NCBI GenBank assembly: GCA_009363175.1
Contig: CP045205.1
Span: 62,001-126,000 of the forward strand
DNA from: Citrobacter telavivensis
GTDB taxonomy: Bacteria > Pseudomonadota > Gammaproteobacteria > Enterobacterales > Enterobacteriaceae
Length of the DNA stretch: 64,000 nt
Direction: 5' to 3'
Shown here: positions 46,077-53,810 of the stretch, one piece after another
How the letters are laid out: each line of letters begins with the position of its first letter
Numbering within the stretch: position 1 is the first letter of the stretch
Translations under genes and position numbers: made by a program
The notes under the pieces: generated by a model
Database searches by the model: none
The model's input: the letters and a program-made list of their open reading frames with translations, nothing else
Told to the model about the DNA's origin: nothing

Positions 46077-47251
46077 ACGACTCCATTGTTATTGTGAGTG
46101 CGAAACGCACCCCTATTGGTAAATTTGCCGGCAGCCTGGCAGACGTCCCGGCGGTGATGCTGGGCGCGACCAGCGTGCGGGCGAACCTGCTGGACCTTCC
46201 GTCAGATATCAACATTGACGAGGTGATCCTCGGCAACGTGTTACAGGCCGGATTAGGGCAAAACCCGGCCCACCAGGTGACGCATCATGCGGGCTTAGCG
46301 GAGAGCGTGCCGTCATTCACGGTCAATAAAGTCTGCGGCTCTGGCCTGAAAACCGTCGTGCTGGGCGCGCAGTCCATTTTGAGTGGCGATAATCAGACCT
46401 GTATTGTCGGCGGGATGGAAAACATGAGCGCCGCCCCTTACCTACTGGCCCGCGCGCGCCAGGGGTATCGTATGGGCAACGGTGAACTGACAGACGTGAT
46501 GATCCACGACGGGCTCTGGTGCGCCTTCAATGATTACCACATGGGGATCACGGCGGAAAATATTGCCAAACGCTATCGCTTAAGCCGCGAAGAGCAGGAC
46601 CAGGTAGCGCTGGCATCGCAGCAAAAAGCGATAGCCGCGATCAACGCCGGCTATTTCAGGCAGGAGATCGTGCCGGTAACCCTGAAGCGTAAAAAAGAGG
46701 TCTGTCTGTTTGATACCGATGAGTTTCCACGCCCGGAAACCGATGCCGGTTCGCTGGCGAAACTGCGTCCGGCCTTTGAAAGTACGGGAACCGTCACCGC
46801 AGGCAATGCCTCCGGCATCAATGACGCGGCGGCGACGCTGGTCCTGATGTCCGAGCGCGCTGCGCGTGCGCGTGGGATTACACCGTTAGCGCGCCTGAAG
46901 AGTTGGGCTTCGGCCGGGGTTGACGCCAGTATGATGGGACTCGGCCCAATACCAGCGACAAAACGGGCGCTGGAAAAAGCCAAAATGACGGTCAGCGATC
47001 TGGATTTAATCGAAGCCAACGAAGCCTTTGCCGCACAGTATCTGGCGGTTGCCCGCGAACTCGACTTCCCGGAAGAGAAAGTGAACGTCAACGGCGGCGC
47101 GATCGCGCTGGGACATCCTATTGGCGCAAGCGGCGCACGGATTCTGGTGACGCTAGTTCACGCGTTGCAGCAGCGCAATAAATCCACCGGGCTGGCAACG
47201 CTGTGCATCGGCGGGGGTCAGGGGATCGCCGTGATTGTTGAGCGTCTGTAA
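46073..47251 (+). CDS. acetyl-CoA acetyltransferase (AtoB-type thiolase)
   Basis: 392 residues from the ATG at 46073, which follows GGAGG and overlaps the upstream stop as ATGA; the frame is open from 46031 but earlier starts lie inside the CoA-transferase gene. Thiolase residues seen: nucleophile Cys in NKVCGSGLK (about 89), GHPIGASGAR with catalytic His (about 349) and CIGGGQG with the second Cys (about 378). Splits a 3-ketoacyl-CoA with CoA into acetyl-CoA and a shorter acyl-CoA. Last gene of the operon. Confidence 0.94.
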   Translation: MNDSIVIVSAKRTPIGKFAGSLADVPAVMLGATSVRANLLDLPSDINIDEVILGNVLQAGLGQNPAHQVTHHAGLAESVPSFTVNKVCGSGLKTVVLGAQSILSGDNQTCIVGGMENMSAAPYLLARARQGYRMGNGELTDVMIHDGLWCAFNDYHMGITAENIAKRYRLSREEQDQVALASQQKAIAAINAGYFRQEIVPVTLKRKKEVCLFDTDEFPRPETDAGSLAKLRPAFESTGTVTAGNASGINDAAATLVLMSERAARARGITPLARLKSWASAGVDASMMGLGPIPATKRALEKAKMTVSDLDLIEANEAFAAQYLAVARELDFPEEKVNVNGGAIALGHPIGASGARILVTLVHALQQRNKSTGLATLCIGGGQGIAVIVERL

Positions 47252-47265
47252 GCGCGTCATCCGCA

Positions 47266-47290
47266 CGTCCCCGGCACGCCGGGGACGGTT
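47266..47290. terminator. terminator between thiolase gene and glpR
   Basis: CGTCCCCGGC (47266-47275) pairs fully with GCCGGGGACG (47278-47287), giving a very GC-rich stem with a CACG-type tight loop, followed by GTTT. It lies in the 52-base gap between the convergent thiolase and glpR genes. The short T stretch makes the direction uncertain. Confidence 0.7.
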
Positions 47291-47303
47291 TCAGCCAGCA
47301 CGT

Positions 47304-48062
47304 CTAGCACAGTTCAAGTTGAATATGGTTCTCGGTAATCACCTGGAGCACACCCGCCGGCGGCAGAATGTCGGTATACACTGCATCCACCAGGTTGATG
47401 CTGCCCATGTTCACCATCGCATTACGGCCAAACTTCGAATGATCCACCACCAGCATGACGTGGCGGGAATTCTCGATAATCGCACGCTTGGTGCGCACCT
47501 CATGATAGTCGAACTCCAGCAGCGAGCCGTCGCTGTCGATGCCGCTTATCCCCAGAATGCCAAAATCCAGGCGGAACTGGGAAATAAAGTCGAGCGTCGC
47601 TTCGCCAATAATGCCGCCGTCACGGCTGCGAAGCTCGCCGCCCGCGAGAATAATGCGAAAGTCCTCTTTTACCATCAGCGTGTTCGCGACGTTGAGGTTG
47701 TTGGTCACGATACGCAAATTACTGTGGTTGAGCAGCGCGTGCGCCACGGCCTCTGGCGTTGTCCCGATATCAATAAACAGCGTTGAACCGTTGGGGATCT
47801 GCGTGGCGACTTTGCGCGCAATGCGTTCTTTTTCCGCCGTCTGCGTAGCTTTACGATCGTGCCACGGCGTGTTGACTGAACTGGACGGCAGCGCCGCGCC
47901 GCCGTGGTGGCGCAGAATCATGTTTTGATCGGCCAGGTCGTTGAGATCCCGGCGAATGGTTTGTGGGCTGACGGAGAAATGCTCCACCAACTCTTCCGTA
48001 CTGACGTATCCCTGTTTTTTTACCAGCTCAATGATTGCATCATGTCGTTGTGTTTGTTTCAT
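47304..48062 (-). CDS. glpR: glycerol-3-phosphate regulon repressor GlpR
   Basis: DeoR-family repressor of 252 residues; glycerol 3-phosphate lifts it from glp operators. N-terminal helix-turn-helix (about 5-55: YVSTEELVEHFSVSPQTIRR) and a sugar-phosphate-isomerase-like effector domain with DIGTTPEAVAHALL (about 96-109) and ILAGGELRSRDGG. Last gene of glpE-glpG-glpR, 15 bases after glpG. The operators it should bind lie before glpD in this window. E. coli K-12 MG1655 is known to have a glpR lesion; this copy is intact. Confidence 0.97.
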   Translation of the reverse strand: MKQTQRHDAIIELVKKQGYVSTEELVEHFSVSPQTIRRDLNDLADQNMILRHHGGAALPSSSVNTPWHDRKATQTAEKERIARKVATQIPNGSTLFIDIGTTPEAVAHALLNHSNLRIVTNNLNVANTLMVKEDFRIILAGGELRSRDGGIIGEATLDFISQFRLDFGILGISGIDSDGSLLEFDYHEVRTKRAIIENSRHVMLVVDHSKFGRNAMVNMGSINLVDAVYTDILPPAGVLQVITENHIQLELC

Positions 48063-48077
48063 TGTTATTCCCTGGAA

Positions 48078-48908
48078 CTATGTTCGTTTTCGCGCATTTA
48101 AAGTATCCGCGAACGCCATTGCCAACCCAACTGCCAGCCCGGCGATATGTGCGCCATTGGCCATCGACATCCCAAACAAATCAAACCATCCGGCGACGAT
48201 CCAAATCAGCGCGAAAATAATCAACCCGCGTTGCAGATAGATCCCGCTTTGCGGATCGCGCTCACCGCGCAGCCAGACGTAGCCCATCAGCGCGTAGACG
48301 ACACCGGAAAGCCCGCCGAACCACGGGCCGCTAAACTTGTGCTGTACATATCCGCTCAGCAGGGCGCTGATGACCGTAATCACAATCAGTTTGCCGCTGC
48401 CTAAACGTTTTTCAACCGCACCGCCAAGATACCACCACCACAGCAGGTTGAAGAGAATGTGCATCAGTGAAAAGTGCATGAAGGCGTGCGTGAAGTAGCG
48501 CCAGACATCAAACTGTAATGACGGGTCGAACGGCCAGGCCAGCCACATCATCACGGTTTGATCGCCAACGATGTTCATGACGATAAACACCAGAATGCAG
48601 GCTGCCATTATCAGCCAGGTGACCGGACCAGCCCGCTCACGCAGTGTGGCTAAAAACGGGAAACGGCGGTAATGAAGTCCACTGCCGGTATGACCGGACT
48701 GCCAGCTGGCCGCGAGATAACGCGGATCGCCGGGATTCTCCAGAAAACGCGCCAGCTCCGCATGCACACGTTCGGCCTGCGTTTCATCCGCCAGCCAGAC
48801 ATCGCTTTGATGATGTTGTTGAATGGTCAGGATAACGCCCTGCGTCGCCATGTAATCAACAAAGGCCTGCGCCACGCGGGGGTTAGCAAAAGAGGTAATC
48901 ATCAACAT
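48078..48908 (-). CDS. glpG: rhomboid intramembrane serine protease GlpG
   Basis: 276 residues, E. coli length. Cytoplasmic N-terminal domain (1-90) and six transmembrane helices. The Ser-His dyad is seen as GLSGVVYALMGY (S201) and GAHIAGLAVG (H254), with HAFMHFSLMHILFN for the helix-2 HxxxN-type oxyanion motif. Cleaves transmembrane segments of membrane proteins, including orphan subunits. Between glpE and glpR. Confidence 0.97.
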   Translation of the reverse strand: MLMITSFANPRVAQAFVDYMATQGVILTIQQHHQSDVWLADETQAERVHAELARFLENPGDPRYLAASWQSGHTGSGLHYRRFPFLATLRERAGPVTWLIMAACILVFIVMNIVGDQTVMMWLAWPFDPSLQFDVWRYFTHAFMHFSLMHILFNLLWWWYLGGAVEKRLGSGKLIVITVISALLSGYVQHKFSGPWFGGLSGVVYALMGYVWLRGERDPQSGIYLQRGLIIFALIWIVAGWFDLFGMSMANGAHIAGLAVGLAMAFADTLNARKRT

Positions 48909-48952
48909 TGTTGCTGTCGCTTAATCCGTACAAAAGAGGACAGTATAAAGGC

Positions 48953-49279
48953 TTACGAGCCGTATGCCACCTCTGCGGGAAAATGACGATGCCAGGCGTC
49001 AAATCCGCCATCTATGCTGTAGACCGCGTCATAGCCCTGCTGGAGCAAATATTGCGCCGCGCCTTTGCTGCTGTTGCCGTGGTAGCACATGACCATGACC
49101 ACCGTATCGAAGTCATGATCGCGCATAAATGAACCCAGCGTGTCGTTCGTCAGATGAAATGCCTGGGGAGTATGACCCATTGCAAAACTTTGCGGATCGC
49201 GGATATCCACCAGTACCGCCGCGCCCCGATGCAGCTTCTGGTGCGCTTCTTCAACATTAATACATTCAAACTGTTCCAT
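48953..49279 (-). CDS. glpE: thiosulfate sulfurtransferase GlpE
   Basis: Single-domain rhodanese of 108 residues in the cytoplasm, moving sulfane sulfur from thiosulfate to cyanide or, physiologically, thiols such as thioredoxin. The catalytic cysteine is C65 in MCYHGNSSKG, and DIRDPQSFAMGH marks the CH2A motif. First gene of glpEGR, 44 bases before glpG. Divergent from glpD. Confidence 0.96.
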   Translation of the reverse strand: MEQFECINVEEAHQKLHRGAAVLVDIRDPQSFAMGHTPQAFHLTNDTLGSFMRDHDFDTVVMVMCYHGNSSKGAAQYLLQQGYDAVYSIDGGFDAWHRHFPAEVAYGS

Positions 49280-49363
49280 ACATTCTCTTCTTTATAGTGC
49301 AGGTGAGACGTTTTCGGCATGTTGCCCCCTAGTTTACGTCCCCACGGGAGTGAAACGCCATAA

Positions 49364-49379
49364 TGTTATATGTATCACT
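49364..49379. promoter_or_regulatory. glpD: CRP-like site in glpE-glpD gap
   Basis: TGTTA-TATGTA-TCACT fits TGTGA-N6-TCACA at eight of ten positions, 98 bases before the glpD start. CRP stimulation of glpD is known in E. coli. Confidence 0.6.
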
Positions 49380-49425
49380 GTAAATTGTTTATTCGATGTT
49401 ACCAATGGCGCGTTTCTTTGCTATT

Positions 49426-49463
49426 ATGCTCGATAACGAACATTTATGAGCTATAACGAAAGT
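49426..49463. promoter_or_regulatory. glpD: tandem GlpR operators before glpD
   Basis: ATGCTCGATAACGAACAT (49426-49443) and TATGAGCTATAACGAAAG (49446-49463) are adjacent 18-base elements close to the GlpR consensus WATGTTCGWTAWCGAACATW. The second ends 13 bases before the glpD ATG. Repression is lifted by glycerol 3-phosphate, the GlpD substrate. Confidence 0.85.
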
Positions 49464-49476
49464 GCACGAGGGCAGC

Positions 49477-50985
49477 ATGGAAACCAAAGATCTGATTGTG
49501 ATAGGGGGAGGCATCAACGGTGCCGGTATCGCGGCAGATGCCGCTGGACGCGGTTTATCCGTGCTGATGCTGGAAGCGCAGGATCTTGCGTGCGCAACCT
49601 CCTCTGCCAGTTCTAAACTCATCCACGGTGGCCTGCGCTACCTGGAACACTACGAATTTCGGCTGGTGAGCGAAGCGCTGGCTGAGCGCGAAGTGCTGCT
49701 GAAAATGGCACCGCACATCGCCTTCCCGATGCGCTTTCGTCTGCCGCATCGTCCGCACCTGCGTCCGGCATGGATGATTCGCATTGGTCTGTTTATGTAC
49801 GATCATCTGGGCAAACGCACCAGTTTGCCGGGTTCTTCCGGTTTGCGTTTTGGCGCAGAGTCCGTACTGAAACCCGAGATCGTGCGCGGTTTCGAATATT
49901 CTGACTGCTGGGTAGACGATGCGCGTCTGGTACTGGCCAATGCTCAGATGGTGGTGCGTAAAGGTGGGGAAGTGTTAACCCGCACTCGGGCAACCTCTGC
50001 ACGTCGCGAAAACGGTCTGTGGGTAGTCGAAGCCGAAGATATCGATACCGGTAAGAAATTCACCTGGCAGGCACGGGGACTGGTCAATGCCACCGGTCCG
50101 TGGGTGAAAGAATTTTTCGACGAAGGCATGCATCTGCCTTCACCGTACGGTATTCGCCTGATCAAAGGCAGCCACATTGTGGTGCCGCGCGTCCACACCC
50201 AGAAACAGGCTTATATCCTGCAAAACGAAGATAAGCGCATTGTGTTTGTCATTCCGTGGATGGATGAATTCTCGATCATCGGCACCACCGACGTCGAGTA
50301 CAAAGGCGACCCGAAAGCGGTGAAAATTGACGAAAGTGAAATCAATTACCTGCTCAAAGTGTACAACGCGCACTTTAAGAAACCGCTCGGTCGCGACGAT
50401 ATCGTCTGGACCTATTCCGGCGTGCGTCCGCTGTGCGACGACGAGTCGGATTCGCCGCAGGCCATCACCCGTGACTACACGCTGGATATTCATGATGAAA
50501 ACGGCAAAGCGCCGCTGCTTTCCGTCTTCGGCGGTAAGCTGACCACCTACCGTAAGCTCGCCGAGCACGCGATGGAGAAACTGTCGTCGTACTATCAGGG
50601 CATTGGCCCGGCATGGACCAAAGACTGCGTGCTGCCAGGCGGTGAAATCGGTGGCGATCGCGAAGACTACGCGGCAAAACTGCGCCGTCGCTATCCGTTC
50701 CTGACGGAATCACTGGCGCGCCACTACTCGCGTACCTACGGCAGCAACACGGAGTGGATCCTCGGTGAAGCGACAACGGTCGCAGACCTGGGCGAAGACT
50801 TCGGTCATGAATTCTACGAAGCAGAACTGAAATATCTGGTGGACCACGAATGGGTTCGCCGCGCGGATGATGCGCTGTGGCGCCGTACGAAAGAAGGCAT
50901 GTGGCTCAACGCCGAACAGCAGTCCCGCATGACCCAGTGGCTGGCGGAGTACGTCGAGAAACATCAGCTTTCACTGGCGTCTTAA
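49477..50985 (+). CDS. glpD: aerobic glycerol-3-phosphate dehydrogenase
   Basis: Peripheral inner-membrane flavoenzyme that oxidises sn-glycerol 3-phosphate to dihydroxyacetone phosphate and reduces ubiquinone. 502 residues from METKDLIV, with GAGGGCAGC before the ATG; an in-frame upstream GTG at 49462 overlaps the operator. FAD-binding GGGINGAG (10-17) and ASSKLIHGGLRYLE are visible. Almost identical to E. coli GlpD except for the C-terminal 100 residues. Confidence 0.98.
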   Translation: METKDLIVIGGGINGAGIAADAAGRGLSVLMLEAQDLACATSSASSKLIHGGLRYLEHYEFRLVSEALAEREVLLKMAPHIAFPMRFRLPHRPHLRPAWMIRIGLFMYDHLGKRTSLPGSSGLRFGAESVLKPEIVRGFEYSDCWVDDARLVLANAQMVVRKGGEVLTRTRATSARRENGLWVVEAEDIDTGKKFTWQARGLVNATGPWVKEFFDEGMHLPSPYGIRLIKGSHIVVPRVHTQKQAYILQNEDKRIVFVIPWMDEFSIIGTTDVEYKGDPKAVKIDESEINYLLKVYNAHFKKPLGRDDIVWTYSGVRPLCDDESDSPQAITRDYTLDIHDENGKAPLLSVFGGKLTTYRKLAEHAMEKLSSYYQGIGPAWTKDCVLPGGEIGGDREDYAAKLRRRYPFLTESLARHYSRTYGSNTEWILGEATTVADLGEDFGHEFYEAELKYLVDHEWVRRADDALWRRTKEGMWLNAEQQSRMTQWLAEYVEKHQLSLAS

Positions 50986-50993
50986 ATGACATT

Positions 50994-51025
50994 ACGCCCG
51001 ATAGACACGCGCTACCGGGCGTTTT
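50994..51025. terminator. terminator between glpD and the GldA-like gene
   Basis: ACGCCCG (50994-51000) pairs with CGGGCGT (51016-51022) across a 15-base loop, followed by TTTTATT. It separates convergent glpD and the GldA-like dehydrogenase. Confidence 0.8.
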
Positions 51026-51032
51026 ATTACTT

Positions 51033-52142
51033 TCAGAGTGACTTCATTTTCCGCTTCCGCGCTTGTCCAAGCGCATCTGCCGTTCGTAATGCAGCAAGTA
51101 CCGCTTCAGGCGTAATTTCGCAGGGTTCATTATGCATCGTTTCTCCCACCTGACAGGCTGCCTGTGCCACTGCCAGTAGCTCTTTATCGTTGACGTCAGC
51201 CAGACCAATATCTGCCAGCGTTATCGGTAGCCCCACGTCCTCACAGAACTGATAGACCTCTTCGACAAGTTCAGGAGCCCTGTCGGTTAACACCAGCATT
51301 GCCAGCGTACCAAAGGCCACTTTTTCACCGTGCCAGTACTGATGTGTTGCGGGAAGTACGGTTAAACCATTATGAATAGCATGCGCTGCCGCCAGTCCTC
51401 CACTTTCAAAACCGAGCCCGGATAACAGCGTATTGGCTTCAATCACATGTTCCAGCGCTGGCGTAACCTGGTGCTGCTCACAGGCCAGCTTTGCCGAACG
51501 ACCATAGCGCATCAGCGTGTTGTAACAGAAGCGGGCCAGCTCAAAAGCCGTCATGGGGCCTGGACGGGTTGTCATATTCCCGGCCCCTTTTATCCGACAA
51601 TCCTCGGCTTCAAACCAGGTCGCCAACGCATCCCCCATTCCGGAGATTAAGAAACGCACCGGCGCGGCGGCGATAATGGCGCTGTCCACCAACACCAACG
51701 TGGGATTACGGGGGATCATCAGATAGCGTTTGAATTGACCTTCCTGTGTATAGATGACGACTAATGAGCTGCAGGGGGCATCCGTTGAGGCAAGCGTGGG
51801 AACGACGGCAATAGGAAGACGCAAACTTGCCCCTGTCGCTTTGGCGGTGTCTAATGTTTTACCCCCGCCCATACCCACAATAACATCTGCCCCGACTTGC
51901 TGCGCACGCGCAGAAATTCTGGCGATCTCTTCATCGCTGCATTCGCTATTGAAAACCTCAATTTCAAAATCAACCACGCCGTGAAGTGCCGACGCGAGCG
52001 TATCCTGATATCTCTCGTAAACCACAGGGTCTTGTAAAATAAGCGCTTTATGCCCTAAAGAGGCAAGCTCCTGAGGCAGATGCGTTGTCAATGCGCCCTT
52101 TCCCTGAACATAGCGAGACGGAAATATTGCCGTTGTGACCAT
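51033..52142 (-). CDS. glycerol dehydrogenase-like iron/zinc alcohol dehydrogenase
   Basis: 369 residues of the GldA family. NAD-binding GMGGGKTLDTAK (90-101) and all three metal ligands are present: D171 in SGMGDALATW, H254 in AAAHAIHNG and H271 in YWHGEKVAFG. A GGTAAGGAG site precedes the ATG. Family members oxidise glycerol or reduce short hydroxy-aldehydes with NAD(H). Divergent from the transporter-dehydratase-aldolase genes, so it may act on the aldehyde released by the aldolase. It is not the usual enteric gldA locus. Substrate is inferred. Confidence 0.88.
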   Translation of the reverse strand: MVTTAIFPSRYVQGKGALTTHLPQELASLGHKALILQDPVVYERYQDTLASALHGVVDFEIEVFNSECSDEEIARISARAQQVGADVIVGMGGGKTLDTAKATGASLRLPIAVVPTLASTDAPCSSLVVIYTQEGQFKRYLMIPRNPTLVLVDSAIIAAAPVRFLISGMGDALATWFEAEDCRIKGAGNMTTRPGPMTAFELARFCYNTLMRYGRSAKLACEQHQVTPALEHVIEANTLLSGLGFESGGLAAAHAIHNGLTVLPATHQYWHGEKVAFGTLAMLVLTDRAPELVEEVYQFCEDVGLPITLADIGLADVNDKELLAVAQAACQVGETMHNEPCEITPEAVLAALRTADALGQARKRKMKSL

Positions 52143-52478
52143 TCAAATTCTCCTTACCATTAAAGTTCAATATACGGAACGTTGATTCTTTATATGGAAT
52201 TTATTGCAAGTTCTCTGGCGCACACAACCTACAAATCAGTAGAAAGCTTCATCCTGTGAAGAGTGACACAGTTTTGATGCTTCCCCGGAAAACTGGCCTG
52301 TTTTTAGCAAGGGAACGCGTTTCTGCGGTTTTTGCAACAGGATATGAAGCAAATCACAAAACATAACCTTGCTGACAATATGGAATTGACGCTCAAAATT
52401 TATCCCTCATAGTATTTGTATACAGAACAATAGTTCTATATACAGAACAAATTACCTCTACTATTAAGGGATGCGCTA
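52143..52478. promoter_or_regulatory. divergent control region of the sugar-acid genes
   Basis: 336 bases without a gene between the GldA-like gene and the transporter. Seen: exact repeats ATATGGAATT (52192-52201 and 52378-52387); TATACGGAAC (52171-52180); CRP-like TGTGA-AGAGTG-ACACA (52255-52270) and TATGA-AGCAAA-TCACA (52343-52358), each nine of ten core positions; and the operator-like cluster at 52419-52450. One CRP site per promoter direction is plausible. Confidence 0.65.
52419..52450 (+). promoter_or_regulatory. candidate operator with repeated TATACAGAACAA
   Basis: TATACAGAACAA occurs at 52419-52430 and again at 52439-52450, spaced exactly 20 bases, about two helical turns. Between them GTTCT (52433-52437) is the inverse of AGAAC (52424-52428), making AGAAC-AATA-GTTCT. 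The cluster ends 28 bases before the transporter start, where a repressor would block transcription. The IclR gene at 56.5-57.3 kb is the obvious partner. Confidence 0.6.
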
Positions 52479-53810
52479 ATGAGCATTGAACTCGATAAAC
52501 CGACTACGCGAGGACGCTGGCTACACATCATTCCAGCCACCATCCTCGTTTATATCGTGGCTTACATGGACAGGACGAACATCGCGATTGGGATTGCGGG
52601 GGGAATGGAAGAAGACCTGGGAATGACCGCTTCGTTTGCCGGTCTGGTCGCTGGCATTTTCTTTATTGGTTATATCTTTTTGCAAATCCCCGGCGGTCAA
52701 ATCGCGGAACGATTAAGCGCCAAGAAATTGATCGCCTGGACTATCGTCGCATGGGGCGGCTTCGCGCTGCTGACCGGCTTCGTCCAGACCCCTACCCAGT
52801 TGCTGATTATCCGCTTTATCCTTGGCGTCGCTGAGGGTGCGGTCTATCCCGCTATCCTGGCGTTGATTGGTCACTGGTTCCCCAATGAAGAGCGCGCAAG
52901 GGCGATTGCCTATTTCCAGATGAACCTTGCCGTGGCGTCGATCATCACCGGACCGCTTTCTGGTTGGCTTATCGAAACCTATGGCTGGCGAGAAATGTTC
53001 GTCATCGAGGGGTTACTCTCACTCGGTCTGCTGTTCGTCTGGCTGCCGTTGGTCTCTGACCATCCTCATCAGGCCAAATGGCTGGATCCTAAAGAGCGCG
53101 CCTGGATCGAACAGAAATTGCAGGCCGATCGCGCGCTGACGATCGGGGGCGAGGCAAGCAGTATCCGCAATGTCCTGAGCAGCATTAACTTATGGAAGCT
53201 GATCGGCATCTATTTCTTCGTGCAGGTTGGTTTCTACGGCTTCGCCCTCTGGATGCCAAACCTGATTAAACACCTGACCGGCAGCGGAATGACTATCGTC
53301 GGCTTACTGACTGCGGCACCGTACATTTTGTGCATCGTCGGCCAGTACTACATTGCCAAATGGTGTGACAAAACCATGAATCGCCGCCTCTACACGGCAA
53401 TCCCATTGCTGGGCTTTGCCGCCTGCCTCGCGCTCTCCCTGCTATTGAAAGATAACGTCTGGCTGGCGTACGGCATGATGGTCATCTGCGGCTTCTTCCT
53501 GCAGGCCTATGCGGGACCGTTCTGGACATTGCCGCCATTACTCTTCGCCCCCAACGTGCTGGGCGGCGTACGCGGCACCATCAACGCATTAGGCAACATC
53601 GGCGGCTTTATTGGCCCTTATCTGGTGGGCTTGTTAACCGTCACGTTCTCCCAAACGGCGGGGATGACGGTGCTGGTAGCCGCACTCCTCATCGCTGTCG
53701 CGCTGCTGTTCAGCCTACCGTCGGTTACCGCCCGTCCAGCAGGCAGTAGCAGTCCTCATCATGCATCGGCGCCTGAGACGTCGCTCAAACAAGAAGGAAT
53801 CGCCAAATGA
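52479..53810 (+). CDS. MFS transporter, anion:cation symporter type (sugar acid uptake)
   Basis: 443 residues with 12 predicted helices. N-terminal YMDRTNIAIGIAGG (about 29-42) and the loop 2-3 stretch QIPGGQIAERLSAKK are hallmarks of the ACS family, which includes ExuT, GudP and RhmT-like sugar-acid carriers. A second signature, GVAEGAVYPAI, is near 115. Preceded by AAGGGATG. The stop overlaps the dehydratase start by four bases (ATGA). Likely imports an aldonate or related acid; the exact sugar cannot be read from sequence. Confidence 0.88.
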   Translation: MSIELDKPTTRGRWLHIIPATILVYIVAYMDRTNIAIGIAGGMEEDLGMTASFAGLVAGIFFIGYIFLQIPGGQIAERLSAKKLIAWTIVAWGGFALLTGFVQTPTQLLIIRFILGVAEGAVYPAILALIGHWFPNEERARAIAYFQMNLAVASIITGPLSGWLIETYGWREMFVIEGLLSLGLLFVWLPLVSDHPHQAKWLDPKERAWIEQKLQADRALTIGGEASSIRNVLSSINLWKLIGIYFFVQVGFYGFALWMPNLIKHLTGSGMTIVGLLTAAPYILCIVGQYYIAKWCDKTMNRRLYTAIPLLGFAACLALSLLLKDNVWLAYGMMVICGFFLQAYAGPFWTLPPLLFAPNVLGGVRGTINALGNIGGFIGPYLVGLLTVTFSQTAGMTVLVAALLIAVALLFSLPSVTARPAGSSSPHHASAPETSLKQEGIAK

